DNA of 64,000 nt from Agromyces mediolanus (GTDB lineage Bacteria > Actinomycetota > Actinomycetes > Actinomycetales > Microbacteriaceae), in the NCBI RefSeq assembly GCF_023715325.1, contig NZ_JAMBNX010000008.1, positions 62,001 through 126,000 of the forward strand, read 5' to 3'. The position numbers and the translations under genes were made by a program. Shown piece after piece: positions 1 through 12,063 of this stretch; the first letter of the stretch is position 1; each line of letters begins with the position of its first letter. The notes under the pieces were generated by a model. The model did not search any database. It was not told the origin of the DNA and saw only the letters and a list, made by a program, of their open reading frames with translations.

Positions 1-1
1 G

Positions 2-649
2 CCCGCCGCGGCCCCGGTGCCGGCACCGGCGGAGCCGGCGGCGTCCGCGGCGGACGAGCCCCCCGCGGAGGTCACGGTCGCCGAGGGCGACACCGCGTGG
101 GACCTCGCCGAACGGCTCGACGTCGACCTCGACGCGTTGCTCGCAGCGAATCGCCTCGGCGCCGACCCCGTGCTCCAGCCGGGACAGGTGCTCACCATCC
201 CCCGCCCGGCCACCGTCGCCCTCGTGGCCTCCGTGAACGCGGTGCTCACCGACGAGATGCGCCAGAACGCCCAGCTCGTCGTCGATGTCGGACGGGCGCT
301 CGGCGTGCCCGACCGCGGCATCGTGATCGCCCTGGCCGCCGCCGCGCAGGAGTCCGGGCTCCGCAACGTCCACCACGGCGATCGCGACTCGCTCGGCCTC
401 TTCCAGCAGCGACCGAGCCAGGGCTGGGGCACGCCCGAGCAGGTGCTCGATCCCGTCCGGGCGACGACGGCGTTCTACGGGGGCGCCGCGAATCCGAACC
501 CGGGCGTCACACGCGGCCTCCTCGATATCCCGGGCTGGGAATCCATGAGCGTCACGGACGCCGCCCAGGCGGTGCAGCTCAGCGCGTACCCGAGCTACTA
601 CGCGAAATGGGAGGCGCAGGCGACGGCCTGGCTCAGCGAGCTCGGCTGA
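2..649 (+). CDS. LysM-domain secreted protein, lytic-transglycosylase-like (5' truncated by window edge)
   Basis: The reading frame is already open at the window edge, so the N terminus (probably with a signal peptide) lies outside. An Ala/Pro-rich linker is followed by one LysM module (peptidoglycan binding) ending in LQPGQVLTIP. The C-terminal half, from NAQLVVDVGRALGV, contains AAAQESGL and GLFQQRPSQGWG, the pattern of an actinobacterial wall-associated domain that resembles lysozyme/transglycosylase folds; the Glu of QESGL would be the candidate catalytic acid. It probably acts at the cell wall. Enzyme activity is inferred from the fold pattern only. The gene lies 89 bp upstream of the kinase gene on the same strand, but that gene appears to have its own promoter. 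Confidence 0.75.
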   Translation, partial: PAAAPVPAPAEPAASAADEPPAEVTVAEGDTAWDLAERLDVDLDALLAANRLGADPVLQPGQVLTIPRPATVALVASVNAVLTDEMRQNAQLVVDVGRALGVPDRGIVIALAAAAQESGLRNVHHGDRDSLGLFQQRPSQGWGTPEQVLDPVRATTAFYGGAANPNPGVTRGLLDIPGWESMSVTDAAQAVQLSAYPSYYAKWEAQATAWLSELG

Positions 650-726
650 CCCCTCGTTCGGGTCACGAAGGGGTTTCGATCCGCTCCGTCACGGCGGTTC
701 GAACCGAAACGGCATACGCCGCTTCG

Positions 727-732
727 TAGACT
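727..732 (+). promoter_or_regulatory. -10 element TAGACT of a leaderless pknL transcript
   Basis: TAGACT sits exactly 6 nt upstream of the GTG at 739, so transcription would begin at or next to the start codon. No good Shine-Dalgarno sequence lies between. The same TAnnnT-N6-start geometry recurs at many genes in this window. Confidence 0.5.
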
Positions 733-738
733 TCTACG

Positions 739-2643
<1,905 letters not shown>

Positions 2644-2737
2644 CCCGGGCTCCTCCGCACGCGGAGGAGATTCGCGGGTGCGGAGGACTCAGTCGCCGGC
2701 ATCCGCCTCCGGATCGGCGAAGCTCCTCCCGGACGCG

Positions 2738-2775
2738 ACTCGGCGGCGCCCCGCCGAAGCAGGGCGCCGCCGAGT
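2738..2775. terminator. Strong hairpin between convergent pknL and aroG
   Basis: A perfect 13-bp stem (2738-2750 pairing with 2763-2775) with a 12-nt loop lies between the two convergent stop codons. A second, smaller hairpin is at 2650-2669 just after the pknL stop. Together they should terminate both genes. Confidence 0.65.
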
Positions 2776-2799
2776 GGTGCTCGTCCAGCGCTCGCGCGC

Positions 2800-4170
2800 T
2801 CAGCGCGCGGCGAGCTCCTCGGCCACCAGGAAGGCGAGCTCGAGGGACTGCATGTGGTTCAGCCGCGGATCGCAGAGCGACTCGTAGCGGGTCGCGAGCG
2901 TCGCCTCGTCGATGTGCTCCGAGCCGCCGAGGCACTCGGTGACGTCGTCGCCGGTGAGCTCGACATGGATGCCGCCAGGGTGCGTGCCCGCGGCCCGGTG
3001 CGCCTCGAAGAAGCCCTTCACCTCGTCGACCACGTCGTCGAAACGACGGGTCTTGTACCCGGTCGGCGTCGTGATGCCGTTGCCGTGCATGGGGTCCGTC
3101 ACCCAGAGCGGCTGCGCGTCGGACTGCTTGATGGCCTCGAGCAGTGGCGGCAGGGCCTCCCGGATGCGACCGGCACCCATGCGGGTGATGAACGTCAGCC
3201 GTCCCGGCTCGCGATTCGGGTCGAGCTTCTCGACGAGCTCGAGCATCGTCTCGGGCGTCGTCGTGGGCCCGAGCTTCACGCCGATCGGGTTGCGGACCCG
3301 CGAGAGGAAGTCGACGTGCGCGCCGTCGAGCTCGCGCGTGCGCTCGCCGATCCAGATGAAGTGCGCCGAGGTGTTGTACGGCGTGCCGGTGCGCGAGTCG
3401 ATGCGCGTCATCGGTCGTTCGTAGTCCATCAGCAGGCCCTCGTGCCCGGTGTAGAACTCGGTGCGCTTCAGCTCGTCGAAGTCGGCGCCGCAGGCGTCCA
3501 TGAACTTCACGGCGCGATCGATCTCGCGCGCGAGCTTCTCGTACCTGGCGTTGGCCGGGTTCGCCGCGAAGCCCTGATTCCACTGGTGCACCTGGCGGAG
3601 GTCGGCGAAGCCGCCCTGCGTGAAGGCCCGGATGAGGTTCAGGGTCGAGGCCGCCATGTGGTAGCCCTGGAGCAGGCGCCGCGGATCGGCGGCGCGCGAC
3701 TCCGGCGTGAAGTCGTAGCCGTTCACGATGTCGCCGCGGTAGGCCGGCAGCGTGACGTCGCCGCGCGTCTCGGTGTCGCTCGAGCGGGGCTTCGCGAACT
3801 GGCCCGCCATGCGTCCCATCTTCACGACCGGCATCGAGGCCCCGTAGGTCAGCACGACAGCCATCTGGAGGAGGGTCTTCACCCGGTTGCGGATCTGATC
3901 GGCGGTGGCGCCGGCGAAGGTCTCGGCGCAGTCGCCGCCCTGCAGGAGGAAGGCCTCACCGCGCGACGCGCTGGCGAGCCGATCACGGAGCATGTCGACC
4001 TCACCGGCGAAGACCAGCGGCGGCAGCGTGGCGAGCTCGGCCGAGGTCGCGGCGGCCGCGGCGGCGTCGGGCCACTGCGGCTGCTGCTTGATCGGCAGCG
4101 TGCGCCAATAGTCGAGGCCCGCGATCACATCGGGATCTGCGTTCACGAAGGGCTCGACGAGCTGTTGCAC
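2800..4170 (-). CDS. aroG: 3-deoxy-7-phosphoheptulonate synthase, class II (DAHP synthase)
   Basis: The first enzyme of the shikimate pathway condenses phosphoenolpyruvate and erythrose 4-phosphate into DAHP. The 456-aa product has the length and motifs of the class II (plant-type) family used by actinobacteria: LLQGGDCAETF, KMGRMAGQFAKPRS, TGHEGLLMDYE, HFIWIGERTREL, VGIKLGPTTT-like GVKLGPTTTPE, and the C-terminal HPGGIHVELTGDDVTEC region that supplies metal and substrate ligands. The GTG start at 4170 follows an AGGA Shine-Dalgarno sequence. It is likely the first gene of its own transcript, separated from plsC by a hairpin. Confidence 0.95.
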   Translation of the reverse strand: MQQLVEPFVNADPDVIAGLDYWRTLPIKQQPQWPDAAAAAATSAELATLPPLVFAGEVDMLRDRLASASRGEAFLLQGGDCAETFAGATADQIRNRVKTLLQMAVVLTYGASMPVVKMGRMAGQFAKPRSSDTETRGDVTLPAYRGDIVNGYDFTPESRAADPRRLLQGYHMAASTLNLIRAFTQGGFADLRQVHQWNQGFAANPANARYEKLAREIDRAVKFMDACGADFDELKRTEFYTGHEGLLMDYERPMTRIDSRTGTPYNTSAHFIWIGERTRELDGAHVDFLSRVRNPIGVKLGPTTTPETMLELVEKLDPNREPGRLTFITRMGAGRIREALPPLLEAIKQSDAQPLWVTDPMHGNGITTPTGYKTRRFDDVVDEVKGFFEAHRAAGTHPGGIHVELTGDDVTECLGGSEHIDEATLATRYESLCDPRLNHMQSLELAFLVAEELAAR

Positions 4171-4215
4171 TGGATGTCCTGGAGGGTCGGGCGCGCGATC
4201 GCGCGCGGGTACGAA

Positions 4216-4240
4216 ACGACGCCGCGCAGCGCGGCGTCGT
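4216..4240. terminator. Hairpin between plsC end and aroG start
   Basis: A perfect 10-bp stem (4216-4225 with 4231-4240) and GCAGC loop lie just past the plsC stop codon on the minus strand. It probably ends the plsC transcript, although it sits in the aroG 5' region and so could only attenuate there. Confidence 0.5.
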
Positions 4241-4249
4241 AGGACGAGC

Positions 4250-4939
4250 CTACCGCGCCTCGGAGGCCCGCCGTTCCTTCACAGAACTCGCGTACACGTC
4301 GACGTATTCCTGACCGCTCAGCTCGCGCAGCTCGTAGACGAGCTCGTCGGTGACGCTGCGGAGCACGAAGCGATCGCTCTCGAGCCCGTGGAAGCGGGAG
4401 AAGTCGAGCGGCTCACCGATGACGATGCCGATGCGGCGCACCTTCGGCAGCCGGGTGCCGATCGGCATGACCTCCGCGGTGCCGATCATCGCGACCGGCA
4501 CGACCGGGGCGCCCGACTCGAGGACCATCCGGGCCACACCGGTGCGCCCGCGGTACAGCTTCGCGTCGGGGCTGCGGGTGCCCTCGGGGTAGATGCCGAG
4601 GATGCGGCCCTCGCTGAGCACACGGAGGCCCGTGTTCAGGGATGCCTCGGACGCCTTGCCGCCGCTGCGGTCGATCGGCAGCTGCCCGGTGGCCTGGAAG
4701 AACAGCTTCGTCGCCCAGCCCTTGAGCCCCCGCCCCGTGAAGTACTCGCTCTTCGCGAGGAAGACGACCGGTCGGTCGACGACGAGCGGGAGGAAGATCG
4801 AGTCGATGAAGGACAGGTGGTTCGACGCCAGGATGACCGGGCCGTTCGCGGGGATCTTCTCGAGGCCGACGATCCAGGGGCGGAAGATCGCGAGGAGCAC
4901 CGGCCCCACCACGATGTGCTTCATGATCCAGTAGAACAC
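4250..4939 (-). CDS. plsC: 1-acyl-sn-glycerol-3-phosphate acyltransferase (PlsC/LPLAT family)
   Basis: This membrane-bound acyltransferase transfers an acyl chain to lysophosphatidic acid in phospholipid synthesis. The 229-aa product carries the LPLAT signature NHLSFID (HX4D catalytic motif) near residue 40, FPEGTRS-like YPEGTRS near 120, and VPVAMIG. The hydrophobic N terminus, about residues 8-25, suits membrane attachment. The order next to a DAHP synthase and a FadD15-like ligase matches the mycobacterial pknL region. The GTG start is preceded by GGGGAG. The exact acyl acceptor cannot be read from sequence. Confidence 0.88.
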   Translation of the reverse strand: MFYWIMKHIVVGPVLLAIFRPWIVGLEKIPANGPVILASNHLSFIDSIFLPLVVDRPVVFLAKSEYFTGRGLKGWATKLFFQATGQLPIDRSGGKASEASLNTGLRVLSEGRILGIYPEGTRSPDAKLYRGRTGVARMVLESGAPVVPVAMIGTAEVMPIGTRLPKVRRIGIVIGEPLDFSRFHGLESDRFVLRSVTDELVYELRELSGQEYVDVYASSVKERRASEAR

Positions 4940-4994
4940 CCGAGCTCCCCGTCTCGTCCGTCGCGCCCGCCCCGGGCGGAGTCCAGCCTAGCGA

Positions 4995-5960
4995 TCAGCC
5001 GTGCTGCTCGACCCACACCCGCGCGAGGTCGGCCGCACCCACCACTCCGGCGTCGTTCACGAGCTCGGCGATGACGAAGTCCGGCTCGGGGTGGTACCCC
5101 CGGGCCGGGAGGTGCTCCAGATACGCCTCGCGGATCGGCTGCAGCAGCAGTTCGCCCGCCACCGCCACGCCCCCGCCGAACACGAAGCGCTGCGGGTCGA
5201 GCACCGCGGAGAGGCTCGCGGCGGCCTGCCCGAGCCACTGGCCGAGCTGCCGGAGCGCCGCCAGCGCGCCGGGGTCGCCGGCCTCGATGAGCGAGCCGAC
5301 GAGCGCGCCGTCGAGGGTGCCGTGCTCGGCGCGGCTGCGGGCGAGCGCCTGGCCGATGCCGCCGGCGTCGGCGATCTCGCCCGCCATGCGCAGCAGCGCT
5401 CGACCGGAACCGTACTGCTCGAGGCATCCGTGCTGACCGCACCCGCAGGCGATGCCGCCGGGAACGAGCCGGAGATGACCGAGTTCGGCGCCCGCGCCGA
5501 AGCCGCCGCGGAACAGCCGGTCGCCCGCCACGATCGCCCCGCCGACGCCGGTGCCGATCGTGAGCATCACCATGTCGCTCACGAGCCGGCCGGCGCCGAA
5601 GCGGAACTCCGCCCAGCCCGCCGCGTTCGCATCGTTGTCGACGACGACGGTGCCACCGACGCGGGCCTCGAGCTTCTCCCGGAACGGTTCGTTGCGCCAG
5701 TCGATGTTGGGCGCGTAGTAGACGGTCGACTGCGCCGCGTCGATGAACCCGGCCGCCGCGACCCCGACGGCCTCGATGCCGCCGGCCGCGTGCTCGTCGG
5801 CGCGCAGCCGTCCGATCATGGCGACCACCTCGTCCTCCACCGCCCGCGCGTCTCCGGCCGGGGTGGGCACGCGGTCCTGCGCGAGGATCGTGCCGAGTTC
5901 GTCGACGATCGCCCCCGCGATCTTCGTACCGCCGATGTCGATGCCGATCGCGTGCGCCAC
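4995..5960 (-). CDS. ROK-family sugar kinase, probable glucokinase
   Basis: This cytosolic ATP-dependent sugar kinase has the N-terminal phosphate-binding DIGGTKIAGA, a central catalytic DNDANAAGWAE, the second phosphate loop TIGTGVGGAI, and the ROK zinc motif CGCGQHGCLEQYGSG. The 321-codon length is normal for the family. An upstream ATG/GTG would give 343 aa, but the GTG at 5960 begins exactly at the conserved core and has AAAGG upstream. Glucose is the usual substrate of actinobacterial ROK kinases; N-acetylglucosamine or mannose cannot be excluded. It is divergent from the acyl-CoA ligase gene. Confidence 0.85.
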   Translation of the reverse strand: MAHAIGIDIGGTKIAGAIVDELGTILAQDRVPTPAGDARAVEDEVVAMIGRLRADEHAAGGIEAVGVAAAGFIDAAQSTVYYAPNIDWRNEPFREKLEARVGGTVVVDNDANAAGWAEFRFGAGRLVSDMVMLTIGTGVGGAIVAGDRLFRGGFGAGAELGHLRLVPGGIACGCGQHGCLEQYGSGRALLRMAGEIADAGGIGQALARSRAEHGTLDGALVGSLIEAGDPGALAALRQLGQWLGQAAASLSAVLDPQRFVFGGGVAVAGELLLQPIREAYLEHLPARGYHPEPDFVIAELVNDAGVVGAADLARVWVEQHG

Positions 5961-6027
5961 GAGGCCGCCTTTCAGGGGAACGGGAAGGTTCGCGCCGCCG
6001 CCGAACACCTGGCCGCGCGCGGGCAAC

Positions 6028-6042
6028 GACTAGAGTGTAGTC
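6028..6042. promoter_or_regulatory. Palindrome in the ROK kinase / fadD divergent promoter region
   Basis: GACTA-GAGTG-TAGTC is a perfect 5-bp inverted repeat between the divergent genes, overlapping plausible TTGACT (minus strand) and TAGAGT (plus strand) promoter elements. It may be an operator; no regulator gene is adjacent. Confidence 0.3.
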
Positions 6043-6109
6043 AACCCAACGCCGAGGCCCGAGACGTGCGTCGACGCGCGAAGGCCTCCCCGGTGCCGAA
6101 GGAGCTGCC

Positions 6110-7942
6110 GTGACCGAATTCGCAACGCCCGCCGTTGTCGCCGCCGACCCGCATGCGAACACCACCGACCTGCTGGTGGAACGCGTGCGAGCCACCCCCG
6201 ACGCCGCGTTGTTCTCGCTGCCGACCGCCGACGGCGGCTGGTCGCCGGTGACGGCGAAGGAGTTCCACGCGCAGGTGATCGCCCTCGCCAAGGGGCTCGC
6301 CGCAGCCGGCATCCAGCCCGGCGACAAGATCGGCCTGATGTGCAAGACCCGCTACGAGTGGACGCTCATCGACTTCGCCGTGTGGTTCGCCGGGGCCGTG
6401 CTCGTGCCCGTCTACGAGACCAGCTCCCCCGCACAGGTGCGGTGGAACCTCAGCGACTCCGGCGCGATCGCCATGATCGTCGAGACGCCCGACCACTTCA
6501 CCCGCTTCGACGAGGTGCACCCCGAGCTGCCCGCCGTGCAGCACGTCTGGCAGGTCGACCTCGGCGACCTCGACAAGCTCGCCGCCTCGGGCGGATCCGT
6601 CTCGGACGAGGAGATCGAGCGCCGTCGCACGATCGCGAACGCCGACGACATCGCGACCCTCATCTACACCTCGGGCTCCACGGGCAAGCCGAAGGGCTGC
6701 GTGCTCACCCACGCGAACTTCGTCGAGCTCTCCCGCAACTCCGCGGTCGCCCTCGACGAGGTGGTGCTCGACCCGAACGGCGCGTCGACCGTGCTCTTCA
6801 TCACGCTCGCGCACGTCTTCGCCCGGTTCATCGCGGTGCTCTGCGTGCACGCCGGAGTGCGCGTCGGGCACCAGCCCGACACGAAGCAGCTGCTTCCGGC
6901 GTTGTCCAGCTTCAAGCCGACCTTCCTCCTCGCGGTCCCCCGGGTCTTCGAGAAGGTCTACAACGTCTCCGAGCAGAAGGCCGAGACCGGCGGCAAGGGC
7001 AAGATCTTCCGGGCCGCCGCCGAGACGGCCGTGGCGTACTCGACCGCGCTCGAGCAGGGCTCGGTGCCGTTCGGCCTGAAGCTCCGCTTCCGCCTGTTCG
7101 ATGCGCTCGTGTTCAAGAAGCTCCGCGCCGCCCTCGGTGGCAACGTGAAGTACGCCGTCTCGGGCTCCGCGCCGCTCGGCGCCCGCTTGGGCCACTTCTA
7201 CCACGCGCTCGGCATCGCGATCCTCGAGGGCTACGGGCTCACCGAGACGACCGCCCCCGCCACGGTGAACCTGCCGACGCGTTCGAAGATCGGCACCGTC
7301 GGGCCCGCCCTTCCGGGCGTCGCGGTCCGGCTCGCCGACGACGGCGAGATCCAGGTCAAGGGCATCAACGTCTTCAAGGAGTACTGGAAGAACCCCGAGG
7401 CGACCGCCGAGGCCTTCGATGGCGAGTGGTTCAAGACCGGCGACATCGGATCCTTCGACGACGAGGGCTTCCTCACGATCACCGGCCGCAAGAAGGAGAT
7501 CATCGTCACCGCGGGCGGCAAGAACGTCGCCCCGGCCGCGCTCGAGGACCCGATCCGGGCGAACCCGCTCGTCGGCCAGGTCGTCGTCGTCGGCGACAAG
7601 AAGCCGTTCATCTCGGCGCTCGTCACCCTCGACCCCGAGATGCTGCCCGTGTGGCTGAACAACAACGGCGAGGACGCCGGCATGAGCCTCGACGAGGCGG
7701 CGGCGAACGAGGCCGTCCGCGCCGAGGTGCAGCGGGCGATCGACGCGGCGAACGAGCTCGTCTCCCGCGCGGAGTCGATCCGCAAGTTCACGGTGCTGCC
7801 CCTCGAGCTCACCGAGGCCAGCGGCCACCTCACGCCGAAGCTCAGCATCAAGCGCAACGTCATCCTCGAGGACTTCGCCGGCGAGATCGAGGCGATGTAC
7901 TCGGGCGCGCCCGCGACGGAGGGCATGTCAGCGATCAGCTGA
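6110..7942 (+). CDS. fadD15: Long-chain fatty acid-CoA ligase (AMP-binding; FadD15-like)
   Basis: This enzyme adenylates a fatty acid with ATP and transfers it to CoA. The 610-aa protein has the full ANL-superfamily set: P-loop-like YTSGSTGKPKG, the acyl-adenylate motif GYGLTETTA, the hinge motif TGDIGSFDDEGFLTITGRKKEI, and the Lys-bearing C-terminal domain (LTPKLSIKR). The GTG start at 6110 is set by an ideal AAGGAG Shine-Dalgarno at 6099-6104. Its place downstream of pknL/aroG/plsC recalls mycobacterial fadD15, hence the symbol; the chain-length preference is unknown. Confidence 0.9.
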   Translation: MTEFATPAVVAADPHANTTDLLVERVRATPDAALFSLPTADGGWSPVTAKEFHAQVIALAKGLAAAGIQPGDKIGLMCKTRYEWTLIDFAVWFAGAVLVPVYETSSPAQVRWNLSDSGAIAMIVETPDHFTRFDEVHPELPAVQHVWQVDLGDLDKLAASGGSVSDEEIERRRTIANADDIATLIYTSGSTGKPKGCVLTHANFVELSRNSAVALDEVVLDPNGASTVLFITLAHVFARFIAVLCVHAGVRVGHQPDTKQLLPALSSFKPTFLLAVPRVFEKVYNVSEQKAETGGKGKIFRAAAETAVAYSTALEQGSVPFGLKLRFRLFDALVFKKLRAALGGNVKYAVSGSAPLGARLGHFYHALGIAILEGYGLTETTAPATVNLPTRSKIGTVGPALPGVAVRLADDGEIQVKGINVFKEYWKNPEATAEAFDGEWFKTGDIGSFDDEGFLTITGRKKEIIVTAGGKNVAPAALEDPIRANPLVGQVVVVGDKKPFISALVTLDPEMLPVWLNNNGEDAGMSLDEAAANEAVRAEVQRAIDAANELVSRAESIRKFTVLPLELTEASGHLTPKLSIKRNVILEDFAGEIEAMYSGAPATEGMSAIS

Positions 7943-7954
7943 CCCGGAACACCG

Positions 7955-7987
7955 CGAAGGGGCGCCGCGATCCGCGGCGCCCCTTCG
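7955..7987. terminator. Bidirectional terminator between fadD and def
   Basis: A perfect 15-bp stem (7955-7969 with 7973-7987) with a 3-nt loop lies between two convergent genes. Confidence 0.8.
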
Positions 7988-8007
7988 TCGTTCGGTCCGT
8001 GGACCGG

Positions 8008-8499
8008 TCAGAACCAGTCGGACTCGCGCACCTCGCGCATCGCGGTGCGGCGCTCGGCCGGCTCGAGCCGGTCGAGGTACAGGATGCCGTCGAGGTGATC
8101 GGTCTCGTGCTGCAGCGCCTGCGCGAGCACCCCGGTGCCCTCGACCACGATCTCCTGGCCGTCGAGGTCGATGCCCCGCACCCGGGCGTACGGGTGCCTC
8201 GGTGTGTCGTGCCAGAGCCCGGGCACCGAGAGACAGCCCTCGCCCGTCGGCTCCTTCTCCCCGCGCACCTCGACGAGCACGGGGTTCAGCACGTAGCCGA
8301 TGCGACCGTCGACGTTGTAGCTGAACGCCCGCAGGTTGACACCGATCTGCGGGGCGGCGACCCCCGCGCGCCCCGGCAGCTTCACCGAGTCGAGCAGGTC
8401 GGCGACGAGGCCACGGACCCCGTCGTCGATCGTCTCGATCGGGGCGGACGTGGCCTTCAGCACGGGGTCGCCGAAGACGCGGATGGGACGTTCAGGCAC
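8008..8499 (-). CDS. def: Peptide deformylase
   Basis: This enzyme removes the formyl group from the initiator Met of nascent proteins. All three signature motifs of the Fe2+/Zn2+ metalloenzyme are present: GVAAPQIG (motif 1, with Val in place of the more usual Leu), EGCLSVPG (motif 2, metal-binding Cys) and QHETDHLDG (motif 3, HExxH with catalytic Glu). The 163-aa length is standard. It is convergent with fadD. Confidence 0.95.
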   Translation of the reverse strand: MPERPIRVFGDPVLKATSAPIETIDDGVRGLVADLLDSVKLPGRAGVAAPQIGVNLRAFSYNVDGRIGYVLNPVLVEVRGEKEPTGEGCLSVPGLWHDTPRHPYARVRGIDLDGQEIVVEGTGVLAQALQHETDHLDGILYLDRLEPAERRTAMREVRESDWF

Positions 8500-8575
8500 G
8501 AGGGCTCCAATTCCGGCGCCCGCGGTCGGCGGGCGGTGCGAGCGGTTCAGGTGGGCGGCGACAGCGTATCGCGGC

Positions 8576-11500
8576 TCAGACGGGTCGGACGACGACGAGG
8601 AGGTCGCCCGCCTCGACCTGCTGCGTCTTCGGGATCGCGACCCGTTCGACCACGCCGGCCACCGGCGACGTGATCGCCGCCTCCATCTTCATCGCCTCGA
8701 TCGAGGCGACCGCCTGGCCGACCTGGATCTCGGCGCCCGGTTCGACCTGCAGCGTCACCACGCCGGAGAAGGGCGCGGCGACGTGGCCGGGCTGCGAGGC
8801 ATCCGCTTTCTCGGCGGCGCGGGTGTCCACCGTGATGGAGCGGTCGCGCACGAAGACGGGACGAAGCTGGCCGTTCAGGATGGTCATGACGGTGCGCATG
8901 CCCTTGTCGTCGGCTTCGCCGATCGCCTCGAGGCCGGCGTAGAGGCGCACGCCCTTGTCGATCTCGATGACATGCTCGGCGCCCGAACGCAGCCCGTAGA
9001 GGTAGTCGGCCGTGTCGACGACGGAGAGGTCGCCGAAGAGCTCGCGGATCTGCTCGAACTGCCGGGTGGGCGCCGGGAACAGGAGCGTGTTCAGCATGGC
9101 CCGTCGCCCGGCCGAGTCGCCCTCGAGCGCGGCGCGCTGCGCCTCGTCGAGCTCGGCGACGCCGATGCGGACGTCTCGGCCGGCGAGCACCTTCGAGCGG
9201 AAGGGCTCGGGCCAGCCGCCCGGCAGGTCGCCTAGCTCGCCGGCCATGAAGCCGACGACGGAGTCGGGGATGTCGTACTTCTCGGGATTCGCGGCGAAGT
9301 CGGCCGGGTCGGCCTTCACCGCGGCGAGGTGCAGCGCCAGGTCGCCGACGACCTTCGACGAGGGCGTCACCTTCGGCACACGGCCGAGGATGTCGTTCGC
9401 CGCGGCGTACATGTCCTCGATGAGCTCGAAGTCGTCCGCGAGTCCCAGCGCGATGGCCTGCTGACGGAGGTTCGAGAGCTGGCCGCCGGGGATCTCGTGG
9501 TGGTACACGCGCCCGGTGGGGCCGGGCAGGCCCGACTCGAAGGGGCGGTACAGCCGGCGCACCGCCTCCCAGTAGGGCTCGAGGTCGGAGACGGCGTCGA
9601 GGGAGATGCCCGTGTCGCGCTCGGTGTGCGCGAGCGCCGCGACGAGCGAGGAGGCCGAGGGCTGGCTCGTGGTGCCCGCCATCGGCGCGCTCGCGACGTC
9701 GACCGCGTCGACACCGGCCTCGGACGCGGCGAGCAGCGTCGCGAGCTGGCCGCCCGCGGTGTCGTGGGTGTGCAGGTGCACCGGCACGTCGAAGCGCTCC
9801 CGGAGCGCCCGCACCAGCTTCGCGGCCGCGGCCGGACGGAGCAGCCCCGCCATGTCCTTGATCGCGAGCACGTGCGCGCCGGCACCGACGATCTCGTCGG
9901 CCAGGCGCAGGTAGTAGTCGAGCGTGTAGAGGTCCTCGGCCGGGTCGAGCAGGTCGCCCGTGTAGCAGAGGGCCACCTCGGCGACCGAGTGCCCGGTCTC
10001 GAGCACGGCGTCGATCGCGGGGCGCATCTGCGCGACGTCGTTCAGCGCGTCGAAGATGCGGAAGACGTCGACGCCGGTGGCGGCGGCCTCGCGGACGAAG
10101 GCGTCGGTCACCTCGGTCGGGTACGGCGTGTACCCCACCGTGTTGCGGCCGCGCAGCAGCATCTGGATCGCGACGTTCGGCAGCGCCTCGCGAAGGGCGG
10201 CGAGCCGCTCCCACGGGTCCTCGCCGAGGAAGCGCAGCGCGACGTCGTAGGTCGCGCCGCCCCAGGCCTCGACCGACAGCAGCTGCGGCGTGAGGCGGGC
10301 GACGTAGGGCGCCACCGCGAGCAGGTCCTTCGTGCGCACGCGCGTCGCGAGCAGCGACTGGTGCGCATCGCGGAAGGTCGTCTCGGTGACCGCGAGCGGG
10401 GTCTGCGCACGGAGGGCCGCGGCGAAGCCGGCCGGGCCGAGCTCGAGCAGGCGCTGTCGGGACCCGTCGGGCGCCGGCTGGGAGAGATCGAGCTTCGGCA
10501 GCTTGTCGACGGGGCGCACGGAGATCGGCGCGGCGCCGTTCGGCTGGTTCACGGTGACGTCGGCGAGCCAGTTCAGGATCTTCGTGCCGCGGTCCTTCGA
10601 GACGCGGCCGCGCAGCAGCTGCGGGCGCTCGTCGATGAAGGAGGTGCTGAGGTCGCCGGCGACGAACGCCGGGTCGTCGAGGACGGCCTGGAGGAAGGGG
10701 ATGTTCGTGGAGACGCCGCGGATGCGGAACTCGGCGAGGGCGCGCTTCGCCCGGGCGACGGCGGCGGTGTAGTCACGACCGCGGCAGGTGAGCTTCGCGA
10801 GCATCGAGTCGAAGTGCGGGCTGATCTGCGCACCCGGGTTCACGGTGCCGCCGTCGAGGCGGATGCCGGCGCCGCCGGGTGAACGGTAGGTCGTGATCTT
10901 TCCCGTGTCGGGGCGGAATCCCGAGGTCGGGTCCTCGGTCGTGATGCGGCACTGGAGCGCGGCACCACGGAGGCGGATGTCGTCCTGACGGAGCCCGAGG
11001 TCGCCGAGGGTCTCCCCCGCGGCGATGCGCATCTGCGCGACGACGAGGTCGACGTCGGTGACCTCTTCGGTCACAGTGTGCTCGACCTGGATGCGCGGGT
11101 TCATCTCGATGAAGACGTGCTCGCCGGCCCGCTCGCCCGCCGTGTCGAGGAGGAACTCGACGGTGCCCGCGTTCACGTAGCCGATCGAGCGCGCGAACGC
11201 GATCGCGTCGCGGTAGAGGGACTGCCGGACCTCGTCGGAGAGGTTCGGCGCCGGAGCGATCTCGATGACCTTCTGATGGCGGCGCTGCACGGAGCAGTCC
11301 CGTTCGAACAGGTGCACCGTCTCGCCGCTCGCGTCGGCGAGCACCTGGACCTCGATGTGACGGGGCCGGAGCACGGCCTGCTCCAGGAACATCGTCGGGT
11401 CGCCGAAGGCGCTGTCGGCCTCGCGCATGGCCTCCTCGAGCGCCGGACGGAGCTCCTCGGGCGTGTTCACGCGACGCATCCCGCGTCCGCCGCCACCGGC

Positions 11501-11980
11501 GACGGCCTTGGCGAAGATGGGGAAGCCGATGCCCTCGGCCTCGCCGACGAGCCAGTCGAGATCGCGCGACGGCGGCGTCGACTTCAGCACGGGCACACCC
11601 GCGGCGATCGCATGCTCCTTCGCGGTGACCTTGTTGCCCGCCATCTCGAGCACCTGCTTGGGCGGCCCGATGAACGCGATGCCGGCCTCGGCCGCAGCCT
11701 GCGCGAGCTCGGGGTTCTCGGAGAGGAAGCCGTAGCCCGGGTAGATGGCGTCGGCGCCCGACTCCTTCGCCACGCGGATGATCTCCGAGATGTCGAGGTA
11801 GGCGCGGACGGGATGCCCCGGCTCACCGATCTGGTACGCCTCGTCGGCCTTCAGACGATGCAGCGAATTGCGATCTTCGTAGGGGTAGACCGCGACGGTC
11901 TTCGCGCCCACTTCGTTCGCCGCGCGGAACGCACGGATGGCGATCTCGCCACGATTCGCAACCAGGATCTTCGTGAACAT
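8576..11980 (-). CDS. pyc: Pyruvate carboxylase
   Basis: This biotin enzyme carboxylates pyruvate to oxaloacetate to replenish the TCA cycle. The 1134-aa single-chain form has a biotin carboxylase domain (about residues 1-450, [15 protein letters not shown] loop, [14 protein letters not shown]). A carboxyltransferase TIM barrel follows (about 530-800, [14 protein letters not shown] and IKDMAGLL). The C-terminal biotinyl domain carries the biotinylated lysine in IEAMKMEA. Translation from 12031 is open, but the ATG at 11980 begins the conserved [12 protein letters not shown] and has GAGAGG upstream. It is divergent from the ParA-like gene by 83 bp. Confidence 0.95.
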   Translation of the reverse strand: MFTKILVANRGEIAIRAFRAANEVGAKTVAVYPYEDRNSLHRLKADEAYQIGEPGHPVRAYLDISEIIRVAKESGADAIYPGYGFLSENPELAQAAAEAGIAFIGPPKQVLEMAGNKVTAKEHAIAAGVPVLKSTPPSRDLDWLVGEAEGIGFPIFAKAVAGGGGRGMRRVNTPEELRPALEEAMREADSAFGDPTMFLEQAVLRPRHIEVQVLADASGETVHLFERDCSVQRRHQKVIEIAPAPNLSDEVRQSLYRDAIAFARSIGYVNAGTVEFLLDTAGERAGEHVFIEMNPRIQVEHTVTEEVTDVDLVVAQMRIAAGETLGDLGLRQDDIRLRGAALQCRITTEDPTSGFRPDTGKITTYRSPGGAGIRLDGGTVNPGAQISPHFDSMLAKLTCRGRDYTAAVARAKRALAEFRIRGVSTNIPFLQAVLDDPAFVAGDLSTSFIDERPQLLRGRVSKDRGTKILNWLADVTVNQPNGAAPISVRPVDKLPKLDLSQPAPDGSRQRLLELGPAGFAAALRAQTPLAVTETTFRDAHQSLLATRVRTKDLLAVAPYVARLTPQLLSVEAWGGATYDVALRFLGEDPWERLAALREALPNVAIQMLLRGRNTVGYTPYPTEVTDAFVREAAATGVDVFRIFDALNDVAQMRPAIDAVLETGHSVAEVALCYTGDLLDPAEDLYTLDYYLRLADEIVGAGAHVLAIKDMAGLLRPAAAAKLVRALRERFDVPVHLHTHDTAGGQLATLLAASEAGVDAVDVASAPMAGTTSQPSASSLVAALAHTERDTGISLDAVSDLEPYWEAVRRLYRPFESGLPGPTGRVYHHEIPGGQLSNLRQQAIALGLADDFELIEDMYAAANDILGRVPKVTPSSKVVGDLALHLAAVKADPADFAANPEKYDIPDSVVGFMAGELGDLPGGWPEPFRSKVLAGRDVRIGVAELDEAQRAALEGDSAGRRAMLNTLLFPAPTRQFEQIRELFGDLSVVDTADYLYGLRSGAEHVIEIDKGVRLYAGLEAIGEADDKGMRTVMTILNGQLRPVFVRDRSITVDTRAAEKADASQPGHVAAPFSGVVTLQVEPGAEIQVGQAVASIEAMKMEAAITSPVAGVVERVAIPKTQQVEAGDLLVVVRPV

Positions 11981-12063
11981 GCAGGCCTCTCGGTCAGCGG
12001 GCTGCGGACGCGCACAGCGAACGCTGAGCAATCCATCGAGTCCTAACGGTAACGTATCTGTTC

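Noticed and set aside
2854-4242. 462-codon open frame on the plus strand opposite aroG
   Set aside because: It is a GC-driven shadow of the DAHP synthase gene; the composition is Arg/Glu/Val-rich without domains, while the minus-strand frame is a clear enzyme.
6041-7828. 595-codon minus-strand frame opposite fadD
   Set aside because: Shadow frame; fadD carries all ANL motifs on the plus strand.
8547-10214. 555-codon frame inside pyc in another frame
   Set aside because: Arg/His-rich low-complexity shadow of the carboxylase.
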